A stretch of 64,000 nucleotides of DNA. Origin: Paraburkholderia hospita. Lineage in GTDB: Bacteria; Pseudomonadota; Gammaproteobacteria; Burkholderiales; Burkholderiaceae. This document shows, piece after piece, positions 27,363 through 36,540 of the stretch. Both the position numbers and the translations under genes were made by a program. Positions within the stretch are counted from its first letter, which is position 1; every line of letters starts with the position of its first letter. The notes under the pieces were generated by a model, which searched no databases, was not told the origin of the DNA, and saw only the letters and a program-made list of their open reading frames with translations. Location: contig NZ_CP026107.1 of NCBI RefSeq assembly GCF_002902965.1, forward strand, positions 1,302,001 through 1,366,000, read 5' to 3'.

Positions 27363-28331
27363 TAGCAGGATCGGCGAACGGGTATTGGCTGGTTAAGTTA
27401 GTTCGTCGGCCAGCTGGTGCCGGTTACACGTCGGTGGCCTGGTAGGTGAAAATATTCTTCGATTCGGCCGTACGGTATTCGGTTGTCCACGGCTTACAAA
27501 AGCGATGCAAGCCCGCTCTCGATCGCGACGTTTGAGCAAGTTCGGCACAATTTCATCCATTCGTCATCATCTCGTGAATCGCTCGACAATCGAGGTTGTG
27601 AAAGCAGGCGGCAACCTGGCCGCCGCATTTTGACGGGACATCCCGATGAGCCGTGACGAAATGAACCGCGTTGAAAGCGCGTTTTGTCCCCACGCTTCGC
27701 CAACTGGGGTTCAAAGGTTCTTTGCCGCATTTCCGACGCCAACGAGTTGATCGGGTCGATCTGTTGACGGTGCAGTTCGATCGCCACGGTGGAGGGTTCG
27801 TTGCCCAACTGTCTCAATGCGGCGCGGAGGGTGGAGACAGGTGGCCACACTCGTTCGGACAGTCTTCTGGGATTTTTAAACTGAGCGTCCGGGATGGGCA
27901 TGCTGCCGATTTGATTGCAGGCCGGCTTTGAACGGCTGCTCCCGGGGTTTCCGACCGGCTCAACGGGTCGGCAACAGCTATTTGATGTGCAAATCAGAGC
28001 CCTTCCGTGACCGATGGTTGTTGTTGCCTTGCTGCACCGTATCGCCCGGCGTGCGGAGGGAGGTGACCGGAATGACTCGTTTGCCGTACTGACGTGGCCG
28101 ACAATACGCACAGAGAGGAAGCTTCGGAACCGGGGGCGCTAAACGCAATGACCAAGGACCGACCACGCTGGAACCTTCAATTCTACCCGCTTTGCTGTGA
28201 CCAGCAAGCCATCCGTTGTTTTGAACCCAACACTCGCCTTCGTCGCCCGGCAGGTTTGCTCTGGATATGCAACGATGGTCGTGCAACTCGCACCGGTCTG
28301 AAGACGCCGGTCAACCCAACGGGGAGGGTAG
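27363..28331. other. 0.97-kb spacer with one decayed gene
   Basis: Only the DUF4304-like remnant at 27646-27931 is recognised. The overlapping minus-strand frame at 27494-28111 looks like its shadow. Confidence 0.5.
27646..27931 (+). pseudogene. Frameshifted DUF4304-like gene
   Basis: Starting at ATG 27646 the frame reads MSRDEMNRV. A one-base loss near 27670 moves it into the frame KARFVPTLRQLGFKGSLPHF then RRQRVDRVDLLTVQFDRHGG and FVAQLSQCG. That is the DUF4304 pattern (GFKG, FRR, VQFDRHGGxF). After QCG the resemblance ends. The gene is therefore broken at both ends. The family has no known function. The call depends on remembered family pattern only. Confidence 0.45.
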
Positions 28332-28631
28332 ATGACAGAAAATGCCGAGACGTTATTCGTTGCATCCGAGGACATTGCAACAGCGTTGAACCTGCTGGAG
28401 AGCGTTGAGATTGAGATCGGGTTCGATAGCGATGATCCGGAGAGCGTCGAGCAGGCGATTCTCGCCGTCGAGGAGGCGATCAATGCTCGCCTGAGCGGGC
28501 ATCGCGGCGACGCACGCATCGAATCCGCCATCCTTCGCGTCAAATTGGACTTCCGGTGCGCGATCCTTGATCAAGCATCATCCGACGAAGACGATGATGG
28601 GCCCATCAGCAGCGTCCACACCGTGCACTGA
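28332..28631 (+). CDS. Small acidic hypothetical protein
   Basis: This is a 99-residue acidic, helical protein without signal or membrane segments (ETLFVASEDIATALNLLESV; EQAILAVEEAINARLSGHRG; a C-terminal SSDEDDDGP). A strong GGGGAGGG ribosome site lies 5 bases before the ATG, and a 9-bp hairpin follows the stop, so it looks like a complete single-gene unit. No family was recognised. Confidence 0.65.
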   Translation: MTENAETLFVASEDIATALNLLESVEIEIGFDSDDPESVEQAILAVEEAINARLSGHRGDARIESAILRVKLDFRCAILDQASSDEDDDGPISSVHTVH

Positions 28632-28648
28632 AATGTTCGGGACCATAT

Positions 28649-28675
28649 CACCCGATCGCCGATTGGGATCGGGTG
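28649..28675 (+). terminator. Hairpin after small acidic gene
   Basis: CACCCGATC, 9-nt loop, GATCGGGTG, 18 bp past the stop at 28631. There is no T-run, so it may act as a weak terminator or protect the 3' end. Confidence 0.45.
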
Positions 28676-28879
28676 CAGCAGATAAACTGATCCGTCAGTG
28701 ACATTGCGAATGCCGTACGTTTCAATGGAAGGATGTCATGGGCGTGCAAAACACGCATGAGAGTCTGTCGAAGGATTGTTAAAAAGCTAGCGTTGTCGGC
28801 TCCACTAGCAGAGTTGCAACGAGTTCGTTGCAGCATCATGTCGACTTGATACGCTGGCCACCCTGTACAGGAGAATGAT

Positions 28880-29164
28880 TTGACCGAGCGCTCGTCTGAA
28901 CCTCGCGTTACTGGATATCCCGGTGACTCGTTCGAAAGATTGTTTATCGACCTGGGCGAACATTCGGCACACAAAGCGCTTCTTCTACTCACAGACGCGA
29001 TTCATTGCCAGCAGCGCGACATGAACGCGTACGACTGGCTTTCGGGCGCGCTCCCTGGTGCGACCTTGAAACCAGCATTCGCGTTCGGTACCGTTGGCGA
29101 GCTTTATCGCTCCTTTGTGAGGCCGACGGAGTTCGCACGTCTGAACGCTCTGCGACGCTCGTAG
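28880..29164 (+). CDS. Small hypothetical protein (TTG start)
   Basis: This is a 94-residue frame starting TTG 28880 with AGGAG at 28869-28873. The sequence GDSFERLFIDLGEHSAHKAL and LTDAIHCQQRDMNAYDWLSG is protein-like, and the C-terminus (GTVGELYRSFVRPTEF) is amphipathic. No signal or domain was recognised. Its function is unknown. Confidence 0.45.
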   Translation: MTERSSEPRVTGYPGDSFERLFIDLGEHSAHKALLLLTDAIHCQQRDMNAYDWLSGALPGATLKPAFAFGTVGELYRSFVRPTEFARLNALRRS

Positions 29165-29629
29165 CAGATTTGCTACCAGTCGAGGTGGCGGTAGTCGAGA
29201 ACGCGTCTCACAACTCAGCGCCTGACCGGCGGTGGCGCGGTCGTTGACGGGGCACTTGTACGCTGGTTACCGCGAAGCTGGCTGCGACGGCGGGGAGCGA
29301 CTCAAGGGTTGCCGGTTTGGCTACCGGTGCCCCGCCATTGCTTTCTTCAAGCGAGCGGCCGGCAAGGTCGTCGGGGAAATCATTCACATGATCTTGCGGG
29401 CTGACGACGATCGTCGCTTGCTCTCCTGCGGCATCCGCCGAAACAGGTGAGGGGCTTTCCGAATCGTGCAGGTCGCCCGCACGCGCGCGCCCCGTGTGCG
29501 CCTTCGCTTTGGCGAGCTTCGTCCCTGGCGCGCCATCGTCTGTTGCGGTCGCAAGCGGCTCGTGTTGTTGAACGGATACGCGACCGCGCGAAGCGTGGCG
29601 TAAGCATACGCGACACCGACTCTGGAATC
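29165..29629. other. 0.47-kb stretch, no gene seen
   Basis: Overlapping frames on both strands here are arginine/proline-rich and unconvincing. Confidence 0.4.
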
Positions 29630-29779
29630 CCGGCTTCGGAGCGCGGGGTGTTCATCAGCACCAGAGACCTCGACAAAAAGCTCATTCGCTATATCCGCCA
29701 GGACAACAAGCAAGCCGCTCCATTGAAAGGAAGTACGCCGGCCCCAAGCGCCGCATCCGGTGCGATTCATCCGGTTTAA
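29630..29779 (+). pseudogene. Possible IS630-type transposase C-terminal remnant
   Basis: The frame ERGVFISTRDLDKKLIRYIR followed by QDNKQAAPLK resembles the end of IS630-family transposases (RRGVF-x-S-x-x-DL ... YI-x-x-xNK-x-x-PF-x-W). The catalytic part is missing. It directly abuts the DUF995-like gene, with which it converges. Confidence 0.4.
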
Positions 29780-29783
29780 TGGA

Positions 29784-30743
29784 CTAGTGGCGAATGGTTA
29801 GAGGGCGCCAATCGGTCTGATCCGTCGGCGGAGTCCATTTTTCGTCGGCGACGTCCGGGATCGGTTGATACGTGCCTTTTTTGGGCGTTGGCTCCAGAAA
29901 GCGGCACCAGTTTTCAGGCTTGTCTTCCCAATCGATCTGGAGGCAAAAGCGGCCATCATCGGTTACGCTCCACTTGCCGCTTGCGCTGTGCGACTGGGCA
30001 AAACCACCGCCCGCCCAGTAGACAGTCAGTGTCCCGTTGGGGACGTTGACCCATTCTCGCAGGGCGCCTGCCGTATTCGTTCTCAGCATGGTGGCGCCCG
30101 GCATCAACGCAATCAGTTGGTCTCTGGTCAGTGGCAGAGGGCGGCCGCTGCCCGAGTGCGGCGCGTTGCCCTGGGCGATGGGGTTGGCCATTGCTGCCGC
30201 GCTTGCGTTCGCGGATTCACCCGGTTTTCCCTGCTGCTGCCCTGCGGGTGCTCGTGCGGTCCCAACAGCGGAAGACGCAGGCGCAAGTGGGACAGCAGAC
30301 GCCGCTGACGCGACGGCCCCCGATGGCCATGGTTCGGACGCGGCAGATTGCACGCCGGACGCCATCCTCGATGCACTGGCCGAACTGGCAGTCGACGGCG
30401 GGCGGTTGCCTGTTGCACGTTCAACCGACGCGGCAGGTACGGAAGCTGCCTTTGCATTCGGCTTCGTCGCGGATGCTACGGCATGGCGTTGATCAGCTTT
30501 GCGCTTCTTTTTCGCATCTGCTTCAGCCTGGGCCGCCTGGTCGAGAACAAAATCCACACGCTGGACCAGGACGCGGACATCGGGTGGCGTAACGTGGACG
30601 TACCTTGGTGACTGTTGCAAGGGAGGCGACCACTGCACGCGATCCCGTTTCGCAACGACTGTCGAGTCGGTGCAAAGCAGTGCGAGCAGCCCTGAGAGCA
30701 CGCCCGCGCGAATCGGGCAACTCATCGTCATTCGCAGTTGCAT
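29784..30743 (-). CDS. Exported DUF995-like protein
   Basis: This protein has 319 residues. A hydrophobic export signal (AGVLSGLLALLCTDSTVVA) is followed by an A/S/P-rich linker of about 140 residues. The globular C-terminal domain (GRPLPLTRDQLIALMPGATM; GTLTVYWAGGGFAQSHSASG; WSVTDDGRFCLQI; ENWCRFL) resembles DUF995, a small beta-domain with a cysteine pair. The start could be ATG 30743, 30731 or 30725. An IS4-family element is inserted immediately upstream, with its target duplication (30749-30757) ending 6 bp before ATG 30743. The natural promoter is therefore displaced to beyond 32244. Confidence 0.65.
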   Translation of the reverse strand: MQLRMTMSCPIRAGVLSGLLALLCTDSTVVAKRDRVQWSPPLQQSPRYVHVTPPDVRVLVQRVDFVLDQAAQAEADAKKKRKADQRHAVASATKPNAKAASVPAASVERATGNRPPSTASSASASRMASGVQSAASEPWPSGAVASAASAVPLAPASSAVGTARAPAGQQQGKPGESANASAAAMANPIAQGNAPHSGSGRPLPLTRDQLIALMPGATMLRTNTAGALREWVNVPNGTLTVYWAGGGFAQSHSASGKWSVTDDGRFCLQIDWEDKPENWCRFLEPTPKKGTYQPIPDVADEKWTPPTDQTDWRPLTIRH

Positions 30744-30757
30744 CCTCCCCTCCTGAG

Positions 30758-32235
30758 CTGAGCTTTACCCACAAGTCCGGTTGTAAACTTGATCGGACGG
30801 TGTTAACTTTTGCCCATTCTGTTGACGCAGCGAAAGCGGATTGGCGACCAGGGACGACACGGCGGACTGGGCAAGCGAGGAATTCGCGCAAGCGAATCTC
30901 GGGGACGCTCGCCTGTCGCAGCGACTGGTTGCGTTGGCACGCCAACTGGCGACCAGTCCACATACGTCGCTGCCGCAAGCGCTGTCGCCCGCTGAACTGA
31001 AGGCGGCCTATCGATTCTTTGACAACGATCTGGTGGACACTGACGGCGTGCTGGCGCCGCATATTGCGCAAACGCTGCACCGCATGGAGCAGATTCCGGT
31101 GGTGCTGGCCATACAGGACACTACCGAATTCAACCTGACGCATCTGCATGCCACAGAAGGCCTGGGGCCCTGTACCGGTGGCAATGAGCGTGGCTTCATG
31201 ATGCATAGTCTGCTGGCGGTTAGTCCGGAGGGGCTGCCGCTCGGAGTGTTGGGCATGAAAACGTGGGCTCGCACCGAAGGAACCAGAGGCAGTGCCGCGC
31301 AGCGCAAATCCCGGCCGATCCACGAGAAGGAAAGCGTCAAGTGGCTCGAGGGGCTTGCGCACCTGTCGGCGCTGAAGTCGCGCTGTGCGCACACGCAACT
31401 CATTGGCATTGGCGATCGCGAGAGCGATGTCTATGAACTGTTCGCGACGCAGCGGCCAGAGGGTGTGCACTGGCTGGTGCGTGCAGCATGGAACCGCCGC
31501 GCCCGCCATCCCCAGCGCTATCTCTGGCAGGCAGTGCTGGATACCCCTGCAGCCGGTCACACTGAACTGCTCGTGCCAGCTAAGGGCACGCGTGCCCAGC
31601 GCACGGCAAGCCTGACGCTGCGATACGCGCCTGTGCGCCTGCAGCCACCCAAGGCGCGGGCCAGCCAGCTGCCTGCGCTCGATGTCTTTGCCATCCACGT
31701 CATCGAGAACGAACCGCCCGCCGGTATCGAACCGCTCGAATGGATGCTGCTCAGTTCTGTGCCCACGCACTCCCCAGAACAGGCTCTTGAACGGCTGCAG
31801 TGGTACGCGAGGCGCTGGACGATCGAGACCTGGCATCGGGTGCTCAAGAGCGGTTGCCGTATCGAAGCCCGTCAGTTTGGCACGCTCGAGCGTTTCGTTC
31901 GTGCTACGGCACTGTTTGCCGTGATCGCCTGGCGTATCCTCTACACGACCCTGCTGGCTCGCCTCGATGGCGAACTGCCCTGTGAAGTGGTCCTTCAGCC
32001 AGTTGAATGGCAGGCCTTGTATTGCCGCGTACACCGGACCACTCGGCCGCCGGACAAGGTGCCGTCTTTGGACAAGGCGGTACTGTGGATTGCCACCTTG
32101 GGCGGCTACCTGAATCGCCGTCATGATCCTCCTCCTGGCGCAACTGTCATCTGGAGAGGCTTCCTCGTCCTGCACGAAGTCACTGAGATGTTCCGCATCT
32201 TTAAGTCAGGTCCGTAACTTGTGGGTAAAGCTCAG
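30758..32235 (+). mobile_element. Intact IS4-family (IS50/Tn5-like) insertion sequence
   Basis: This is a 1478-bp element with perfect 19-bp terminal inverted repeats: CTGAGCTTTACCCACAAGT at 30758-30776 and its complement at 32217-32235. It is flanked by a 9-bp direct repeat CCTCCTGAG (30749-30757 and 32236-32244). The repeat resembles the IS50 outside end, and a 9-bp duplication is the known value for that group. One transposase gene fills it. Perfect ends and duplication indicate a recent insertion. Confidence 0.95.
30841..32217 (+). CDS. IS4-family transposase
   Basis: This protein has 458 residues from TTG 30841; the frame is closed upstream of 30826. The catalytic triad is D93 (AIQDTTEFNL), D192 (GIGDRESDVYEL) and E329 in RRWTIETWHRVLKSGC, the Y-(2)-R-(3)-E-(6)-K signature of the IS4 family. 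The N-terminal DWASEEFAQANLGDARLSQR is the end-binding region typical of Tn5-type transposases. It appears intact. It lies on the opposite strand to the DUF995-like gene, so the element's own promoter reads away from that gene. Confidence 0.95.
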   Translation: MATRDDTADWASEEFAQANLGDARLSQRLVALARQLATSPHTSLPQALSPAELKAAYRFFDNDLVDTDGVLAPHIAQTLHRMEQIPVVLAIQDTTEFNLTHLHATEGLGPCTGGNERGFMMHSLLAVSPEGLPLGVLGMKTWARTEGTRGSAAQRKSRPIHEKESVKWLEGLAHLSALKSRCAHTQLIGIGDRESDVYELFATQRPEGVHWLVRAAWNRRARHPQRYLWQAVLDTPAAGHTELLVPAKGTRAQRTASLTLRYAPVRLQPPKARASQLPALDVFAIHVIENEPPAGIEPLEWMLLSSVPTHSPEQALERLQWYARRWTIETWHRVLKSGCRIEARQFGTLERFVRATALFAVIAWRILYTTLLARLDGELPCEVVLQPVEWQALYCRVHRTTRPPDKVPSLDKAVLWIATLGGYLNRRHDPPPGATVIWRGFLVLHEVTEMFRIFKSGP

Positions 32236-32244
32236 CCTCCTGAG

Positions 32245-32802
32245 CGGGGCTGGACAGACAAAATACCCACCAACAACCTTGTCGGAAAAGTACCGCAGTA
32301 GCGTGGGGAGTTGCAATCGGCAGTTTTCCAGTCTGTATTCGAATCGTATTCGCGAGTTTACACGCCTCTTGCTGATACCCCACTTGAACGAGTCCGTGGC
32401 GCCCGCCACCGTGCATGGCAGCATGCAAGACTGTGCCGCGATAAGGGGGCAGGGCTTTCACCTTAAAATATGGATTCCTTATGTAATCAGCAAGTGGAGC
32501 AGTGCGCAGGGCCAGCCGTTCAACCCGTCCGAGTACTACTCGTTGTCCAGTCGCACGGGATCTGTACGAACGGCCAGACGCTCGCCAACAATGGCGCTTG
32601 CAATGTAATCAACCCGATGGCGACGACGGGTGATGGCTTCAACTCGACGCCTTCTTCATCGCGCAGCGTGGTCAGCGCGGGTGTGGGTATCGTGCATCGG
32701 CTCCGACGCCGGTTGAGGTATCTGAAACAGGACAGGGCGCTGCGATAGCGCCGCTTCGCGATTCATACTGGTCGCTTGCGCACGCCCGGAAATTCTCTCT
32801 GA
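32245..32802. other. 0.56-kb stretch between IS and UPF0182 gene
   Basis: The left part is the original upstream region of the DUF995-like gene. No convincing gene; a plus-strand run near 32560-32640 (CTNGQTLANNGACN) hints at a decayed secreted protein. Confidence 0.4.
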
Positions 32803-35559
32803 TCACTTTTTATTCTGCGGACGCCCGTCGTCCAGCGATTCAAGAAGTGGCCGAAGAGCATCGAGTTCCAGGCCGAAGCCGCTCCAATCTCCTGCTTTTA
32901 GCCGTTCGAGCGCGCGGTTATAGCGTGCGAGCGCCTCGTGGGCACGCGCGTCCGCTGTGCCTGACGACTTCGATATGGCCGGGGATGTTTCCTCGAAGAG
33001 GGCTGCAAGGGCTTGCGCCAAGGTATCCTGCATCACGACACGCTCACCATACGCGGCGATAACCCGCTTCAACTCCGGCAACTGTCCGGACGCTGCGCGC
33101 AGGTAGAGCGGCGAAACGTAGAGAATCGAATTCTCGATCGGCACCACCACGAGATGGCCACGGATGACGCGTGAGCCCATCTGGTTCCATAGTGAAATCT
33201 GTTGTGAAATCTCGGTATTTTGCTGGATGCGCGCCTCGATCTGGAATGGACCATAGACCAGCTTGTCCTTCGGGAACGTGTAGACGATGAGCTTGCCGTA
33301 CTCGGACGGATCGCAACGTGCCGCGAGCCACGCAATCATGTTGTCACGCTGACTGGGCACCATCGGCAGCAGGAGTACGAACTCGGCGCGCTGCTCGCCG
33401 GGCAATCGCATGATCATGTAGTACGGCGTCATTTGCGCGCCTGGAGTGTTCCCGGCATCGATGCCGGCGAGTTCCCGTGGGAACTGCCAGAGGTCCTCAC
33501 GGTTGTAAAAGACTTCCGGCGCATCCATATGATAGGTGCGATAGAGTTGCGCCTGGATCAGAAACAGATCTTCGGGATAGCGGATATGCTGACGCAGGTC
33601 TTGTGGCATTGCATCGAGAGGCCTGAACAGGCTTGGGAAGATCCGCTGGTAAGTCCGTAAGATTGGATCGGCAGGATCGCTGACAAAGAACTCGACCGTG
33701 CCGTTATACGCATCCACTACTACTTTTACCGCATTCCGGATGTAGTTCGTGCCGTCGCCAGTGGCAGGCTGGGAGTACGGGAACCAGCGGCTGGTGGTGT
33801 ATGCATCCAGTATCCAGAACAGGCGGCCGCTACTCACGACAAGATACGGATCGTGATCGAAATCGAGGAACGGCGCGACCGTTCGGACCCGTTCCTCGAT
33901 ATTACGGTGAAGCAAGATCCGGCTTGCGTCCGTGATATAGCTGGTTAGCAGAATGTTGGGGTCGCCGAGCTGCCAGGCGAAGAGAATGCGTCGTGCGGTA
34001 CTGCCGATGCCGACTCCGTCGTGCCCGCTATAAGCTGCGTAGACGTTTTCCTTTCCCTGAGGGTAGTCGAATTCCGGTACGCTACCCTTTACGATGACGT
34101 ATCCCTGAACGCCTTGACCAAAATAGAGGCGCGGTTCGCGAATGGCCGGGCCGCCATTGGAGACAGGTGGAATGTCCTGCAGGTAGAGCGACGGCAAACC
34201 CTCCGCGGATTTCTCCGTGACTGGCGACATGACGACACCGTTGCCGTGCGTGAACAGGAGGTGCAGGTTCACCCAGGTCTGCGCATTGGCCGGAAGCATC
34301 GCCGTGTCGAGTTCGCGCGCAGAGAGCATCACCTGCCTGTAACCGGCGTCGAGCCAGTAGCGGTCGATGTCCACGGAGAGAAATCGGTAGTAGGTCCTGA
34401 TTTCCTGCAGCTGCGCATAGGTATCCATCAACGGCTGTAGATCCCATAGGCGGATGTTTTCGATGGTCGCGCGATTGGACTGCAATGAGGCCAGATTCAG
34501 TCCCTGCTGGGCAGCGAATGGCCTGACCGCGATTTGCGCGAGGCCATAGGCCTTTCGGGTCAGCGCGATATTGTGTTCGATGTAAGGCGTCTCCAGCCTC
34601 AGCTCGCTCGGTTTGACATAGAACCGCTGGAACATCGCCGGATAGATAACGGCGAACACAACCGAGCTGCCGAACACCAGTAGCACTGCTGCAGCGGGAA
34701 TGCGATAGCTTCGCCAGCGCATGTTGGCCCACGAAACGACGGATGCACCGATGGCAAGGCCGATGAGCAGCCACAATACTGGCAACTCGACGTGGACGTC
34801 GGTATAGCTGGCACCGACCACGACACCGTTGTCGCCATAGAGCAGCAGAAAGCGGTCGAGCCAGTAGGACCCGGCCTTCACCAGGAAGAACAGCCCGAGC
34901 AGTGCTGAACCGTGCGTGGCGGCGGCTCGTGAGAGAACGTGCGGCGGCTTCCCGGTCGCTAAGTCGCCACGCAGCCCGTAGACGGCTCCCGCGACGACTG
35001 TGCTGCCAAAAAGTACCTGCAGCAGCCAATTCTTTAGCGCCACGTAGACGGGCAGTGAGAAAAGATAGAAGCCGATGTCGTTGCCAAAGATAGGATCGCG
35101 TTCCCCAAACGGCACTTGATAAAGGAAGCGAAGCACGATGTCCCAGTTCGAGACTTCGCCGGCTGCGATCAACAGCGCGAGCAGGACGGCGGCGCCGGTA
35201 ATGGCGTAGCGCCATGGAATACGAGGCGCGACCTCGCTGGCCAGTTCGTCGATAACTTCAAGTGCAGCCGTCGAAGAAACCGGTCCCGCATGGATGGGAC
35301 CGAAGCGTCTCGCATAACGATGCGCAAGAAACCCGGATACCGCGATGGTGACTGCCGAGGCCGCGAACACGGCGACGAACAGGAGGACCCTGGCGTCAAG
35401 AATTGTCCAGAAAACGCCGACATGTCCAACCGAAGAGAACCACAGCCAGTCGACCAGGACGCGCGTGACGCGCCCGATAACAACCAGGCTGACGATGCCA
35501 GTTGCAACGGTGATCGCGGTGCGTCTGATGCGCACGCGAGATATCACTTGCGGCGGCAT
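32803..35559 (-). CDS. UPF0182 family large membrane protein
   Basis: This protein has 918 residues, the usual length of UPF0182 (COG1615). The N-terminal third holds about seven membrane helices (TAITVATGIVSLVVIGRVTR; RVLLFVAVFAASAVTIAVSG; AVLLALLIAAGEVSNWDIVL, and others). The C-terminal two thirds is a large extracytoplasmic region (RLETPYIEHNIALTRKAYGL, NIRLWDLQPLMDTYAQLQEI, and YAAYSGHDGVGIGS, all conserved in the family). The last 40 residues are charged. No function is established. It is monocistronic here. The start at ATG 35559 has GGGAGGGACG upstream. Confidence 0.92.
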   Translation of the reverse strand: MPPQVISRVRIRRTAITVATGIVSLVVIGRVTRVLVDWLWFSSVGHVGVFWTILDARVLLFVAVFAASAVTIAVSGFLAHRYARRFGPIHAGPVSSTAALEVIDELASEVAPRIPWRYAITGAAVLLALLIAAGEVSNWDIVLRFLYQVPFGERDPIFGNDIGFYLFSLPVYVALKNWLLQVLFGSTVVAGAVYGLRGDLATGKPPHVLSRAAATHGSALLGLFFLVKAGSYWLDRFLLLYGDNGVVVGASYTDVHVELPVLWLLIGLAIGASVVSWANMRWRSYRIPAAAVLLVFGSSVVFAVIYPAMFQRFYVKPSELRLETPYIEHNIALTRKAYGLAQIAVRPFAAQQGLNLASLQSNRATIENIRLWDLQPLMDTYAQLQEIRTYYRFLSVDIDRYWLDAGYRQVMLSARELDTAMLPANAQTWVNLHLLFTHGNGVVMSPVTEKSAEGLPSLYLQDIPPVSNGGPAIREPRLYFGQGVQGYVIVKGSVPEFDYPQGKENVYAAYSGHDGVGIGSTARRILFAWQLGDPNILLTSYITDASRILLHRNIEERVRTVAPFLDFDHDPYLVVSSGRLFWILDAYTTSRWFPYSQPATGDGTNYIRNAVKVVVDAYNGTVEFFVSDPADPILRTYQRIFPSLFRPLDAMPQDLRQHIRYPEDLFLIQAQLYRTYHMDAPEVFYNREDLWQFPRELAGIDAGNTPGAQMTPYYMIMRLPGEQRAEFVLLLPMVPSQRDNMIAWLAARCDPSEYGKLIVYTFPKDKLVYGPFQIEARIQQNTEISQQISLWNQMGSRVIRGHLVVVPIENSILYVSPLYLRAASGQLPELKRVIAAYGERVVMQDTLAQALAALFEETSPAISKSSGTADARAHEALARYNRALERLKAGDWSGFGLELDALRPLLESLDDGRPQNKK

Positions 35560-35854
35560 CGTCCCTCCCTTGCCGGCTCGTCACCCGCGACCCGCTTCGA
35601 TTGGACCGTTGTTTAAGGTCGACTGCCGGTCCCGTGGCGGAACGGCCTATCCGCACATGCCGCCAGCCTCGCGCACAGGCAGGTCATGGCATTGATTGTA
35701 GACCGGCGAGCAGGGTGGCGTATCGTTGCCAGGGGAATGCTTCGCAAAGCCGTGCAGCATGCCAGCCGGCAACCGCCCTGTTGCCGGGGACACGCGTACA
35801 CGGTCTGCCGTTCTTGAAGAAATCGTCGTAGTACTGACGCAGTCTGTGTGAAGC

Positions 35855-36439
35855 TCAAGACGGAATGTCGCGCGCGACCTCGATCAATTCGCCGCTGTTC
35901 ATCTCGTAGAAAAAGCCGTAGAGCTTGATATGTTTTGGCACTGCAGGGCTGTCGCGCAGCAGCTTCACGTCGTGCTTGAGTGATTCCTCAAAGCTCATGA
36001 TCGCGAGACTACCGTGATCGAACATCGTCGAGATGTCGGTGTGATGGCAGTCGTGGAACTTTCCGATCAGCTGGTCCGGCCTGAAGGCCGTGGCGCCACA
36101 GAATGAGTGGTGGACGACGACGATGTTCTCCACGCTGAACAGGTAGTCCATCGTTGCGGCCGACTGCAAAGCTGACGCCGCTCGACCTGCCGCGCAGTAG
36201 ACAGCAAATAGCGTCCGGGTGTGCCCGATCTTGTTGCCATGTTCGTCAAGAACGTTCTCGCCCGGATAAATTTCATCGCCGAAATGATCAGCAACCACCT
36301 TGGGAGCCTCCGACGCGCGTGGGTCGAAACAGCAGATGACCATCGTCTTCATCGGTATGGCTGTGTTGAAGCCTTGGAAATTATCCTGGTCGAACCAGGG
36401 TTGCGTCCGGAACTCAAATTCGCTGTACTTCGTCGTCAT
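35855..36439 (-). CDS. Beta-carbonic-anhydrase-like protein
   Basis: This is a 194-residue cytoplasmic protein. The zinc-site motifs of beta-carbonic anhydrases are visible: C37-x-D39-x-R41 (ICCFDPRASEAP) and H111-x-x-C114 (VVVHHSFCGATAF). The region between them, NIGH..AAGRAASALQSAAT, has the RAA-SAL turn. Members hydrate CO2 to bicarbonate. The protein is a divergent member and its C-terminal half (HDCHHTDISTMFDHGSL) is unusual. A GGAGCAGGAAAATG start context supports ATG 36439. Confidence 0.8.
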   Translation of the reverse strand: MTTKYSEFEFRTQPWFDQDNFQGFNTAIPMKTMVICCFDPRASEAPKVVADHFGDEIYPGENVLDEHGNKIGHTRTLFAVYCAAGRAASALQSAATMDYLFSVENIVVVHHSFCGATAFRPDQLIGKFHDCHHTDISTMFDHGSLAIMSFEESLKHDVKLLRDSPAVPKHIKLYGFFYEMNSGELIEVARDIPS

Positions 36440-36540
36440 TTTCCTGCTCCTCGATGATGTGTATCACTGCAGGGCGCCAGCACTGTGACCTGGTACGCCG
36501 CCGCTTTTAGAACTCGTTTAGCCGCCGGACTTGCATGCGA

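Noticed and set aside
29384..29770. 128-residue minus-strand frame
   Set aside because: Mixed, arginine-rich composition, no ribosome site; it lies opposite the possible IS630 remnant.
30523..32175. 550-residue minus-strand frame across the IS element
   Set aside because: It is the antisense of the IS4-family transposase, whose DDE residues are on the plus strand.
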